Source: Microbacterium thalassium (GTDB lineage: Bacteria > Actinomycetota > Actinomycetes > Actinomycetales > Microbacteriaceae). From it: DNA of 64,000 bases. The stretch's first letter is position 1. The number at the start of each line of letters is the position of its first letter. A program made the position numbers and the translations under genes. Positions 27,023-34,765 of the stretch are shown here, in pieces. Below the pieces are notes generated by a model, which was given only the letters and a program-made list of their open reading frames with translations, was not told where the DNA came from and did not search any database. The stretch is from contig NZ_JACHML010000001.1 in the NCBI RefSeq assembly GCF_014208045.1, forward strand, positions 1,178,001 through 1,242,000. Direction: 5' to 3'.

Positions 27023-27898
27023 ATGGCACTGAGCCGGATCAGCCTCGTCATCCCGCCCGTCGGGCTGTGGCGCGAGCAGGCCCGCTGGTACCAGTGGGCC
27101 GAGGATGTCGGCTACGACGTCGTCTACACCTACGACCACCTCACGCACGCGACCGCGCCGGGGATGTGGCTCGGGGAGGCCTTCTCGACCCTGACCGCCG
27201 CCGCGGCGGTGACCGATCGGGTCAAGCTCGGCACGCTCGTCGCGTCGGCCGTCTTCCGCAGTCCCGTCGCCCTGGCGCGCGCGGCGATGACCGTGCAGGA
27301 CATCAGCGGCGGGCGCCTCGTGCTGGGGCTCGGCATGGGCGCGCCGTCGTGCGCGGTCGCCGACCACGGCGAGCGCCCGGAGCTGCGCGACATGTCGCGG
27401 CGGTTCGCCGACGTCGTGCGCGGCTACCGTGCGGTGCTCGACGGCGCGACCGAGTGGCAGGGCGAGACGCTGTCGTTCGGCGGGCTCGAGACGCTGCCGG
27501 CTCCGGACGGCGTCGCGGCCCCCGAGTTCCTGGTCGCCGCGCACGGACCGCGCGCGCTGGCCCTGGCCGCCCGCTACGCCGACACGTGGAACACGTACGG
27601 CGGCCCCGCCGGGCGCGAGCTCGACGGGGACGAGTTCTGGCAGCTGCTCGCGCAGCAGGCATCCGTCTTCGACGAGCAGTGCGAGCGGTACGACCGCGAC
27701 CCCGCCGACGTGAGCCGGAGCGTCATGATCGGGTTCGGGAAGGTGCGGCTGACCTCCGACGTGGGCAGCTATCTCGACACCGTCGAGCGGGCCGAGGCCG
27801 GAGGCTTCGACGAGCTGATCGTCTACGGGCCCGACTCGCCCTCGGGCATGGGCTCCGACCCGCGCGTGCACGAGCAGGCCCTCGCGCGCCTGCGCTGA
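27023..27898 (+). CDS. LLM-class (luciferase-like) flavin-dependent oxidoreductase
   Basis: A 291-residue TIM-barrel protein of the bacterial luciferase superfamily. The ATG at 27023 is used because the fold begins there ([35 protein letters not shown]); an in-frame extension upstream overlaps the cytochrome gene and has no family similarity. [46 protein letters not shown] is the standard F420/FMN-binding stretch. Many actinobacterial members use coenzyme F420, and a CofE gene lies at 30952. The ribosome site is weak, so it may be partly read through from the cytochrome gene 34 bp upstream. Substrate unknown. Confidence 0.87.
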   Translation: MALSRISLVIPPVGLWREQARWYQWAEDVGYDVVYTYDHLTHATAPGMWLGEAFSTLTAAAAVTDRVKLGTLVASAVFRSPVALARAAMTVQDISGGRLVLGLGMGAPSCAVADHGERPELRDMSRRFADVVRGYRAVLDGATEWQGETLSFGGLETLPAPDGVAAPEFLVAAHGPRALALAARYADTWNTYGGPAGRELDGDEFWQLLAQQASVFDEQCERYDRDPADVSRSVMIGFGKVRLTSDVGSYLDTVERAEAGGFDELIVYGPDSPSGMGSDPRVHEQALARLR

Positions 27899-27908
27899 CG
27901 CGCCCCAG

Positions 27909-27993
27909 CGTCGAGTGCATATGACGTCGCCGAGACGATAGGACGTCACCCGTTCACGCCATGTGCACTCGGCGAGAGCATGTGCACTCGACG
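27909..27993. repeat. Nested palindrome of a different sequence, copy E
   Basis: CGTCGAGTGCATATG (27909-27923) pairs with CATGTGCACTCGACG (27979-27993) in 14 of 15 positions. CGCCGAG (27928-27934) pairs with CTCGGCG (27968-27974). The interior gaps are 4 nt on both sides. A second copy of CATGTGCACTCG lies in tandem at 27960-27971. It occupies the gap between the LLM oxidoreductase and histidine kinase genes. Confidence 0.65.
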
Positions 27994-28064
27994 GCTGCGG
28001 CGGTGGGGGATAACCCGAAGAGAACAGTACGGAAGACTCTGGCGCGCCCCCGGACCCCGAGTTC

Positions 28065-28070
28065 TAGCTT
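28065..28070 (+). promoter_or_regulatory. -10 box TAGCTT of the histidine kinase gene
   Basis: TAGCTT ends 6 bases before the ATG at 28077, which would place the transcript start at or next to the start codon. The intervening GGAGTC is too close to serve well as a ribosome site. Confidence 0.45.
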
Positions 28071-28076
28071 GGAGTC

Positions 28077-29339
28077 ATGTCCACAGCAACTGCTTCCCCG
28101 CCCTCGGTGGCCTCGCCGCTCCGTGTCCTCGGCGCCACCGCGCAGCTGGTCACGATGGGCGTCATCGGGCCCGCCGTCTTCACGGTCCTCGCGACCTTCC
28201 TCGGCCTCGGACTCGGCCTTCTGCCGATCCTCGGCGTCGGCCTCCTGTTCCTCCTCGGCTTCATCTACCTGATCTTCGCGCTCGGCTGGTTCGAGGCCGC
28301 CCGCATCGACGGTCTCTACGGCTTCGGCATCCCGCCCCACCGGCCGCGCACGAGCGGCCGGCCCGGCTTCGGCGGCTTCATGAAGACCCTGTGGCTGCAG
28401 CTGATCGACCCGGCCGCGTGGCGCGGCGTCGCGAACGCGGCCATCGCCACCGTGCTCGGGTGGATCGTGCTGAGCATGCTCGGGCTGATGTCGTCCGGCG
28501 TCGTCCTGGCCTTCTCGCCCCTGTTCGCACGCAGCGCCGGCATCCCCCTCTCAGGCACCGGCCTCGAGGTCCCGGTCGCGTGGGCGGTGCCCGTCGGCAT
28601 CCTCGCGGCGCTGCTCGGGGCCGCCGCGACCGTGGGTCTCGCCATCCTGCACGGCGTCATCGGCCGAGCGATCATGGTCCCCTCGCGCGAAGCGCAGCTG
28701 GCCGCCGCCGCGCAGGCGTCGAACGCCCAGCGCGCCGGCGCCGTCCGCGCCGCCGACGTCGAGCGCACGCGCATCGAGCGCGACCTCCACGACGGCGTGC
28801 AGCCCCGCCTGGTCTCCGTCGGCATGACGCTCGGCCTCGCGCAGCAGAAGATCGACAGCGACCCCGAAGCGGCCAAGGAGCTCATCGGCGAGGCGCACAC
28901 GTCGACGAAGGCGGCGATCACCGAGCTGCGGCAGCTCGCCCGCGGCATCCACGCCTCGGTCCTCGACGACCGCGGCCTCGACGCCGCCCTGTCGGCGCTC
29001 GCCGGGCGCTCGGTCATCCCCGTGCACCTGGACGTGCGCCTGGACGGCCGCTGCAGTCGCGATGCCGAGGCGGCCGCCTACTTCGCGATCGCCGAGTCGC
29101 TGACCAACGCCGCCAAGCACTCCCGCGCCACCGAATGCCGGGTCGTCGTGCGACTGCGCGACACCGGGATGCTGTGGGCCCGCGTCGAGGACAACGGCGT
29201 CGGAGGCGCCCGCATCCTTCCGGGCGGCGGCCTCGACGGCATCGTCAACCGCATCGCCGCCGCCGGCGGTGAAGCCCGCATCGACTCTCCCGCCGGAGGG
29301 CCGACCAGCCTGGAGGTGAGCGTGCCATGCGCATCCTGA
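28077..29339 (+). CDS. Sensor histidine kinase (HisKA_3/NarL type)
   Basis: A 420-residue membrane sensor kinase. Residues about 15-210 hold several hydrophobic helices in a DUF1206/putative-sensor-like arrangement with no large extracytoplasmic domain, so it probably senses a membrane or intramembrane signal. The dimerisation box reads VERTRIERDLHDGVQPRLVSV with phospho-acceptor His238. The ATPase has YFAIAESLTNAAKHSRA (N box), VEDNGVGGARILPGGGLDGIVNRIAAAGG (G1/G2). It overlaps the response regulator gene by 13 bp; the two form a standard pair, with a membrane beta-repeat protein as third gene. Confidence 0.92.
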   Translation: MSTATASPPSVASPLRVLGATAQLVTMGVIGPAVFTVLATFLGLGLGLLPILGVGLLFLLGFIYLIFALGWFEAARIDGLYGFGIPPHRPRTSGRPGFGGFMKTLWLQLIDPAAWRGVANAAIATVLGWIVLSMLGLMSSGVVLAFSPLFARSAGIPLSGTGLEVPVAWAVPVGILAALLGAAATVGLAILHGVIGRAIMVPSREAQLAAAAQASNAQRAGAVRAADVERTRIERDLHDGVQPRLVSVGMTLGLAQQKIDSDPEAAKELIGEAHTSTKAAITELRQLARGIHASVLDDRGLDAALSALAGRSVIPVHLDVRLDGRCSRDAEAAAYFAIAESLTNAAKHSRATECRVVVRLRDTGMLWARVEDNGVGGARILPGGGLDGIVNRIAAAGGEARIDSPAGGPTSLEVSVPCAS

Positions 29340-30031
29340 TCTGCGAGGACTCCGCACTCCTGCGCGAGGGTCTCGTGCGACTGCTCGAAGACGCCGGCCA
29401 CGACGTGGTCGCGGCCCTCCCCGACGCGACGCACCTCACCGAGACCGTCGACGCCGAGGCGCCCGAGCTGTGCATCCTCGATGTGCGACTGCCGCCCACC
29501 TGGACCGACGAGGGGATCCGCGCGGCGCTCGAGCTGCGGGCCCGCCTGCCGAAGCTCGCGGTGCTCGTCCTCTCGCAGTACGTCGAGGAGCGGTACGCAG
29601 CCGACCTCATCGCCGCCAGCGACGGGGCCCTCGGCTACCTGCTGAAGGACCGCGTCGCCGACGTCGCCGACTTCCTCGAGGCGGTCGGGCGCATCGGCGA
29701 GGGCGCCACAGTCCTCGACCCCGAGGTGGTCGCCCAGCTGCTCAGCCGTCGCCGCAAGGACGAGCGGATGCAGCGCCTCACCGACCGCGAGTCCTCGGTC
29801 CTGGCCCTGATTGCGGAGGGCCGCTCCAACGCCGCGATCGCCAAGACGCTGCATGTGTCGGAGGGCAGCGTCGAGAAGCACATCACCGCGGTCTTCCAGA
29901 AGCTCGATCTCGAGCAGGACGACTCCGGCAACCGGCGGGTGCTCGCAGCCCTCGCCCACCTCGAAGCAGGCGGCACCCTGCCGCCCCAGACGCCAGGCGG
30001 CACCGCGCCGCAGACGGGAACGAACCGATGA
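29327..30031 (+). CDS. NarL/LuxR-type response regulator
   Basis: A 234-residue response regulator. Receiver domain residues 1-120 with the acidic pair in LICED, phospho-acceptor Asp52 (CILDVRLPP) and Lys near LLKDRV. The LuxR helix-turn-helix follows: LTDRESSVLALIAEGRSNAAIAKTLHVSEGSVEKHITAVFQKLDL. The C-terminal tail of about 20 residues is Pro/Gly/Thr-rich. It is encoded overlapping its kinase and its stop overlaps the start of the next gene (ATGA), so all three are co-translated. Target genes probably include its own operon. Confidence 0.94.
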   Translation: MRILICEDSALLREGLVRLLEDAGHDVVAALPDATHLTETVDAEAPELCILDVRLPPTWTDEGIRAALELRARLPKLAVLVLSQYVEERYAADLIAASDGALGYLLKDRVADVADFLEAVGRIGEGATVLDPEVVAQLLSRRRKDERMQRLTDRESSVLALIAEGRSNAAIAKTLHVSEGSVEKHITAVFQKLDLEQDDSGNRRVLAALAHLEAGGTLPPQTPGGTAPQTGTNR

Positions 30032-30891
30032 GCACCACCGTGATCCCTCCGACCCCGCCGGCTCAGCCGGCCCCGCAGCCCGCCGGGCCGCCGCCGCGCT
30101 CGGGTCCGTCCAACGCGGCGAAGGCCGTCGCGATCCTCGTGATCGTCTTCGGTGCCCTCGTCCTCGTCGGTGCGATGGTGTCGGCCGCCCTGTCCACGAT
30201 CGCGGCGGCGAGCGTCTCGACGCAGTCGCAGACCGAGGCCGCCGGCGGCGTGACGATGCTCGACGCCGATGTGTCAGCGGGGTCGCTGCGGATCGAGTTC
30301 GCCGACGTCACCGAGGCCGAGCTCGACGTGACCCGCGCGTGGGGCATCGGCGACTGGACGCTGGAGCGCAGCGGATCCACGCTCGTCATCGCCTCGCCCG
30401 AGGGGGCGTGGGGATCGGGCTGGTGGTGGTTCGGCGGCACCGGCGACGCCGTCCTGCGGCTGCCGCTCGCCGTCGAGAGGGCGGATGCCGACCTGACGCT
30501 GTCGGCCGGCAGCATCGCCGCCGACGGCGAGTTCGACGACATCCGGCTGGTCCTCGGCGCCGGCAGCGCCGACGTCTCGGGCGTCGCCGACACCATCGCC
30601 GCCGACATCAGCGCCGGATCGGCCAACGTCGACCTCTCGGACGTGTCGGATGCCGACCTGTCGGTCAGCGCCGGCTCGCTCGACGTCACCCTCAGCGGTT
30701 CGACGCCCGAGGACGTCACCCTCGAGGTGTCGGCCGGTTCGCTGACCGTCACCGTCCCCGACGACGTCTACGACATCCGCTCCGACGTGTCGGCCGGCGA
30801 CTTCGAGAACCGCATCGGCTCGACCGCCGGGGCGCCCAACAGCATCGACGTCCAGGTCTCGGCCGGCCAGGTGGTGCTGCGCTCGCGCTGA
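30028..30891 (+). CDS. Membrane-anchored DUF4097-like beta-repeat protein
   Basis: A 287-residue protein; ATG 30028 overlaps the response-regulator stop. Layout: Pro-rich cytoplasmic N-terminus (about 1-30), one transmembrane helix (AVAILVIVFGALVLVGAMVSAAL), then an extracytoplasmic domain built of short repeated strands with the recurring phrase VSAGS or GAGSA (SAGSLRIEF, SAGSIAADGEFDDIRLVLGAGSADVSG, ISAGSANVDLSDV, SAGSLDVTLSG, SAGSLTVTV, VSAGDFENRIG, VSAGQVVLRSR). That is the DUF4097/putative-adhesin beta-solenoid pattern also seen in LiaG-type proteins of cell-envelope stress operons. Co-transcription with the two-component pair suggests it modulates or reports envelope state. No catalytic motif. 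Confidence 0.82.
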   Translation: MSTTVIPPTPPAQPAPQPAGPPPRSGPSNAAKAVAILVIVFGALVLVGAMVSAALSTIAAASVSTQSQTEAAGGVTMLDADVSAGSLRIEFADVTEAELDVTRAWGIGDWTLERSGSTLVIASPEGAWGSGWWWFGGTGDAVLRLPLAVERADADLTLSAGSIAADGEFDDIRLVLGAGSADVSGVADTIAADISAGSANVDLSDVSDADLSVSAGSLDVTLSGSTPEDVTLEVSAGSLTVTVPDDVYDIRSDVSAGDFENRIGSTAGAPNSIDVQVSAGQVVLRSR

Positions 30892-30910
30892 CGCGCACGC
30901 ACCGGGGGGT

Positions 30911-30943
30911 CGGATGCCGGGGGCCGCGCGCTCCCGGCATCCG
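30911..30943. terminator. Bidirectional terminator between convergent genes
   Basis: CGGATGCCGGG (30911-30921) and CCCGGCATCCG (30933-30943) form a perfect 11-bp stem with an 11-nt loop, in the 60-bp gap between the plus-strand DUF4097 gene and the minus-strand CofE gene. Confidence 0.75.
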
Positions 30944-30951
30944 GCATGCGG

Positions 30952-31752
30952 TCAGGAACCCGCGGACTCGTCGGCTCCGGCCGCGCGGCCGGCGGCGAAG
31001 CCCTCGGCATACGCCTCGTCGGTGCCGAGGCGGAACATGTCGCGGTCGAGCGACCGCACGATCGAGCGGGCGCCCGGCAGCTCCAGCGGTCCGACGAGGT
31101 CGCCGCGGCCGCGGACGACAGCGACCGGCAGGCGGGCCGCCTTGCCCTTGACGAGGTCGCCCGCCGCCGCGAGCTCGTCGGCGACGCAGGGGAGCGTCAC
31201 GACGAGCGGGCGGCCCTCGGCATCCGTTCCGCCCCGCAGGTCCTCGAAGACGTGGACGCCGGCGGCGCCGATCGCATGGTCGGTCTGGCCGTCGCGCCAC
31301 GCGCGCCCGAGGGTGTCGGTGACGATCACGCCGAGGTCGACGCCGAAGCGCTGCCGCAGGCGCTCCGCGAGCACCCGCGCCGAGGCGTCGGGGTCCTCGG
31401 GCAGCAGCAACACGGTGCCGTCGGGCGTGTTGGACGCGTCGACTCCGGCGGCAGCCGACACGATGCCGAGCCGGTTCTGCACGATGCGCGTCACGCCGCC
31501 GTTCGGGCCCGGTCGCGTGGCGACCACGCGGACGGTCTCGGCCGTGATGGCGTCTTCGCGGTCGTCGGCGCGCAGCATCCGCCCCTCGGCCTTCGACACG
31601 ACCTTCGAGGTGACGACGAGGATGTCGCCGTCCCGCGGTGCGCTCGACGGCTCGGACGCCGCGAACCCGGACACCGCGTCGCCGATCACGTCGGCGAGGT
31701 CGTCGCCGGGCGAGATCTCGCCGATCCCCGGCAGAGCCCAGACCTGGAGCAT
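30952..31752 (-). CDS. cofE: Coenzyme F420-0:L-glutamate ligase (CofE-like)
   Basis: A 266-residue CofE-family protein that adds gamma-linked glutamate to F420-0. Opening [22 protein letters not shown], then [49 protein letters not shown] and [25 protein letters not shown] are the CofE core with metal and GTP contacts. It lacks the nitroreductase-like C-terminal domain that makes FbiB bifunctional, so it is a stand-alone ligase or depends on a separate partner. Cytoplasmic. Its stop faces the preceding operon across a terminator; the GNAT gene lies 26 bp upstream of its start on the same strand. Confidence 0.9.
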   Translation of the reverse strand: MLQVWALPGIGEISPGDDLADVIGDAVSGFAASEPSSAPRDGDILVVTSKVVSKAEGRMLRADDREDAITAETVRVVATRPGPNGGVTRIVQNRLGIVSAAAGVDASNTPDGTVLLLPEDPDASARVLAERLRQRFGVDLGVIVTDTLGRAWRDGQTDHAIGAAGVHVFEDLRGGTDAEGRPLVVTLPCVADELAAAGDLVKGKAARLPVAVVRGRGDLVGPLELPGARSIVRSLDRDMFRLGTDEAYAEGFAAGRAAGADESAGS

Positions 31753-31778
31753 TCCGGCGCTGCCGCGCTCAGCGGGCG

Positions 31779-32285
31779 TCAGCGGACGAACCGGACCTCG
31801 GTGAGCGTCTCACCGAGGAAGGGCTCGGTGTGCTGGGCGCCGTCGAGGGCGAATCCGTTGCGCGCGTAGAACCGGTGCGCGCGGGGGTTGTCCTCGGCCA
31901 CCCACAGGTAGAGCGGCTCGTCCTCCTCGACGACCGCGTCGAACAGCCTCTGGCCGATGCCGGTGCCGTGGAACTGGTCGAGCAGGTAGATGAAGTACAG
32001 CTCGCGGTTGCGCGGGGCGTCACGGTCGCGGGCGGGGCCCGAGCCGGCGAAGCCGACGATCTCGTGGTCGACGAGGGCGGCGTACATCTTGAAGTCGGGG
32101 CCCTGGACGGCCCAGTGGGTCCACAGTTCGGCGAGCCGCAGCGGCGACACCTTCTCGAGCGCGGCCTTGCTGATGAGGTGGTCGTAGGTCTCGTGCCAGC
32201 TCTTGGCGTGCACGCGCCCGAGGGCCTCGGCGTCCACGTCGCGAACCGGACGGACGACGATGTCGGTCTGGAGTTCAGCTCCCAT
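31779..32285 (-). CDS. GNAT-family N-acetyltransferase
   Basis: A 168-residue single-domain acetyltransferase. The ATG at 32285 is favoured because TAGAGT (32298-32293 on the minus strand) ends 7 bases upstream, giving a leaderless start; a longer frame reaching 32573 runs across the divergent thioesterase start. The acetyl-CoA loop is [23 protein letters not shown] (Q/RxxGxG/A as HGTGIGQ) and the C-terminal strand [24 protein letters not shown] is typical of RimI-like enzymes. Acceptor substrate unknown. It is followed by cofE on the same strand. Confidence 0.87.
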   Translation of the reverse strand: MGAELQTDIVVRPVRDVDAEALGRVHAKSWHETYDHLISKAALEKVSPLRLAELWTHWAVQGPDFKMYAALVDHEIVGFAGSGPARDRDAPRNRELYFIYLLDQFHGTGIGQRLFDAVVEEDEPLYLWVAEDNPRAHRFYARNGFALDGAQHTEPFLGETLTEVRFVR

Positions 32286-32292
32286 GGGCCAG

Positions 32293-32298
32293 ACTCTA
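32293..32298 (-). promoter_or_regulatory. -10 box TAGAGT of the GNAT gene
   Basis: Read on the minus strand, TAGAGT ends 7 bases before the ATG at 32285, the spacing expected for a leaderless message. Confidence 0.45.
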
Positions 32299-32413
32299 CG
32301 CCGCGGTCGGCGGGACGTGAAATCGAGCGGCGGCGGGGCTGTGGAGGACGCGCGGGCGCCCGAAAGTGCTGTAGAGATTCCACAATCGCTTCGTGTGCGG
32401 TGGGGTCGGTGGC

Positions 32414-32419
32414 TACGAT
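32414..32419 (+). promoter_or_regulatory. -10 box TACGAT of the thioesterase gene
   Basis: TACGAT ends 8 bases before the GTG at 32428, so transcription would begin at or near the G of the start codon. No Shine-Dalgarno sequence is present. Confidence 0.5.
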
Positions 32420-32427
32420 CGGCCCTC

Positions 32428-32988
32428 GTGAACGTGATGTGGCGGACCCTGATCGTGCTTCTCCGTGCGCGCCTGCGCCTGCGCCGTGATGGCCTCCTCC
32501 CGCCGCAGAGCGTCGGCACCATCCGGCTGACGACGCTGCCGACCGACATCGACTTCCTCGGCCACATGAACAACGGCCGCTACGCGTCGCTGTTCGACCT
32601 GGGGCGCTTCGATCTGCTCATCCGCACCGGGATCTGGGATGCCTTCGCCCAGCGTCGCTGGTATGCGGTCGTGGCGAGCTCCACCATCACGTTCCGCAAA
32701 TCCCTCGGGCTGTGGCAGCGGTTCGAGATCGAGTCTCGCCTCATGGGGCACGACGACAAGTCGGTCTATCTGATGCATCGCGCCGTCGTGGACGGCGAGG
32801 TCTACACCGAGATGATCGTCCGCGCGCGGTTCCTCAAGCGGTCGGGCGGCATCGTCACCCACGAGGAGCTGTTCGAGGCGGTGGGCCGCCCCGACGATCT
32901 GCCTGAGATCGACCCGTGGGTGCACGATTGGGCCGCGGCATCCGCTCTGCCCTCCACGAAGGCGCCGGCTCCGAGCGTCTGGAGCTGA
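32428..32988 (+). CDS. Acyl-CoA thioesterase (4HBT-like hotdog fold)
   Basis: A 186-residue hotdog protein. GTG 32428 is chosen from the leaderless promoter just upstream; ATG 32437 is the alternative. The core TTLPTDIDFLGHMNNGRYASLFDLGRFDLLIRTG is the 4HBT/YbgC-type active site (the Asp-Leu-x-GHMNN motif), followed by WYAVVASSTITFRKSLGLWQRFEIESRLMGHDDKSVYL. The basic N-terminal stretch (RTLIVLLRARLRLRRDG) may touch the membrane. Members in Microbacterium-like genomes sit alone, as here, and their acyl-CoA substrate is not known. Confidence 0.85.
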   Translation: MNVMWRTLIVLLRARLRLRRDGLLPPQSVGTIRLTTLPTDIDFLGHMNNGRYASLFDLGRFDLLIRTGIWDAFAQRRWYAVVASSTITFRKSLGLWQRFEIESRLMGHDDKSVYLMHRAVVDGEVYTEMIVRARFLKRSGGIVTHEELFEAVGRPDDLPEIDPWVHDWAAASALPSTKAPAPSVWS

Positions 32989-33132
32989 GCCGTTCGCCTC
33001 TTCCCCCGTCTGCGCGGGTAGCGCGTCGCGGTGCCCGGCGCAAGGGGGTGCCTTCTCGAGCTTCGACCCGGTTGGGTGGTGCGGGTGCCGGTGCGAAAAC
33101 CGCCGCCGGCCCTGACCGAGAAGGAGCGTGAC

Positions 33133-33771
33133 GTGGACACCACCACCCTCATCTGGATCATCGTCGGCGTCCTCGCCGTCGCCCTCGTCGTGATCGCCGT
33201 CTACGTGCTGACCGCGCGCGGCCGGTCGCAGCGGCACCAGCAGGCGCAGCACGCCAAGGCGGAGGACCTGCGCAGCCGGGCCCGTGAGTCGGAGCTCGCC
33301 GCTCGCGAGAAGGAGGCCGAGCTCGCCCAGGCGCGAGCGGATGCCGCAGCCGCAGTGGCGACGGCCGAGCAGTCCCGCGCGCGAGCCGCGCAGGCCGAGG
33401 CGGACGCCCAGCGCGTCGGCGGCGTCATGGAGGAGCACCGCGCGGAGGCGGACCGTCTGCGCGACGAGCAGGCCGCGGCGCTCCGTGAGGCGGACGAGGT
33501 CGATCCGTATGCCGATCGCGCCGACGAGCAGCGGGCCTCCGAGCAGACGGATGCGGCCCCGGCCGCCGAGTCCGAGTCGTCGCAGGCGCCGATCACGCGC
33601 CCCCGTGTGGAGGACGACGAACTGCGCCGGCCGCGCTACGCCCCGGCCGGCGACGACTCCGCACCCGCCGGCGCCGCTCAGGCCGAATCCGCCCCCGCCG
33701 ACTCCGCTGATGCGCACGCCGACGGCGCACCGGCAGACTCGCGCCGCGCCGCGCGCGCCGACTCCGCCTGA
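33133..33771 (+). CDS. Single-pass membrane protein with coiled coil, function unknown
   Basis: A 212-residue protein starting at GTG 33133, six bases after AAGGAG. Residues about 5-27 form one transmembrane helix (TLIWIIVGVLAVALVVIAVYVLTA). It is followed by about 100 residues of charged heptad-like sequence (RARESELAAREKEAELAQARADAAAAVATAEQSRARAAQAEADAQR), a clear coiled coil, and a low-complexity Ala/Asp/Ser/Pro tail. I do not recognise a family beyond generic helical membrane-tethered proteins. Its stop lies one base from the stop of the convergent LysR gene. Confidence 0.75.
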   Translation: MDTTTLIWIIVGVLAVALVVIAVYVLTARGRSQRHQQAQHAKAEDLRSRARESELAAREKEAELAQARADAAAAVATAEQSRARAAQAEADAQRVGGVMEEHRAEADRLRDEQAAALREADEVDPYADRADEQRASEQTDAAPAAESESSQAPITRPRVEDDELRRPRYAPAGDDSAPAGAAQAESAPADSADAHADGAPADSRRAARADSA

Positions 33772-33772
33772 C

Positions 33773-34684
33773 TCACGAGCTCTGGCCGGCGGGCGCGGGC
33801 GCGGCGTCGAACGCGTCGCGCAGCGCGTCGCGCACGGCCCGGATGGCGGCCCGCGAGGTGGACGAGCGCCGCACGACGGTGAACACCTCGCGGGCCGGCG
33901 CATCCGGCAGATCGACGAGCCGCACGCGCGGGGCGCTCCCCGCCCACATCAGGTCGGGGAGCAGCCCCACCGCATGCCCGGCCGCGATCAGTTCCGCGTG
34001 CGCCATGAGGTCGGCGACCTCAAACCGCACGTCGGGCTCGAAGCCCGCCGCCCGGCACTGCTGCACGGCCCACTGGCGAGCCGCCGTGCCCGCCGGCTCG
34101 AGGATCCACGGTCGCTCGCGCAGGTCGGCGAGGCCGCGCGCGTCATCCCCCGGCGGCAGCGCGAGGCGGATCGGGTCGCGTCCGAGGGTCGCGCGCTCGA
34201 GCCCGGGACGGTGCTCGCGCGACTGCCCGGGGTACTGCTCGGCGACGGCGAGGTCGAAGCGCCGTGCCGACACCTCGAAGAGTCCCTCTTCGGGTGGCGC
34301 CTCGCTCACCTCGATGCGCAGCTTCGGTTCGCGGGCGGTCAGCAGCGACAGCGCGACGGGCAGGATGCCGTGCACGACGGTCTGCATGACGGCCATGCGC
34401 ACGGGAGCGCCGCTCGGCTGGAGCGCGTCGAGCGCGCCGCGCACCTCCTCGTCGCGCGCGAGCGCATCGGCGGCGTGGGCCACGAGCAGTTCGCCGTGCT
34501 CGGTCAGCCGCACGCGGCGGCCGTCGGGCGCCAGGAGCGGAACCCCCGCCTCCTTCTCGAGCTGCGACAGCTGCTGCGAGATCGTCGACGGGCTGTACGA
34601 GAGCGCGTCCGCGACGGCGCCGATGGTTCCCCGCAGGGCGAGCTCGTGCAGCATCCGCAGTCGGCGCAGATCGAACATCGGCAT
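33773..34684 (-). CDS. LysR-family transcriptional regulator, divergent from putA
   Basis: A 303-residue LysR regulator. The helix-turn-helix is at about residues 5-65 (FDLRRLRMLHELALRGTIGAVADALSYSPSTISQQLSQLEKEAGVPLLAPDGRRVRLTEHG), followed by a two-lobe effector domain (PVRMAVMQTVVHGILPVALSLLTAREPKLRIEVSEAPPEEG). ATG 34684 is used, 34678 is an equal candidate. It lies back to back with putA across 81 bp, so it most likely controls proline catabolism, probably with proline or pyrroline-5-carboxylate as inducer; that ligand is inferred. PutA here lacks its own DNA-binding domain, which fits a separate regulator. Confidence 0.9.
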   Translation of the reverse strand: MPMFDLRRLRMLHELALRGTIGAVADALSYSPSTISQQLSQLEKEAGVPLLAPDGRRVRLTEHGELLVAHAADALARDEEVRGALDALQPSGAPVRMAVMQTVVHGILPVALSLLTAREPKLRIEVSEAPPEEGLFEVSARRFDLAVAEQYPGQSREHRPGLERATLGRDPIRLALPPGDDARGLADLRERPWILEPAGTAARQWAVQQCRAAGFEPDVRFEVADLMAHAELIAAGHAVGLLPDLMWAGSAPRVRLVDLPDAPAREVFTVVRRSSTSRAAIRAVRDALRDAFDAAPAPAGQSS

Positions 34685-34765
34685 CCGATCATTCGAGAAT
34701 CATGAACGGTATAGATCGTAGATCATCGCTTTTCTTGAACGGATGCATGCCGCACGCTCGATGTC
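34685..34765. promoter_or_regulatory. Shared LysR/putA promoter region
   Basis: This 81-bp gap is much richer in A and T than its surroundings, with overlapping GATC-containing inverted sequences (GATCATTCGAGAATCATG and TAGATCGTAGATCATC) and TATAGATCG as a possible -10 core. The arrangement is normal for a LysR regulator that acts on both itself and the divergent gene. Confidence 0.5.
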
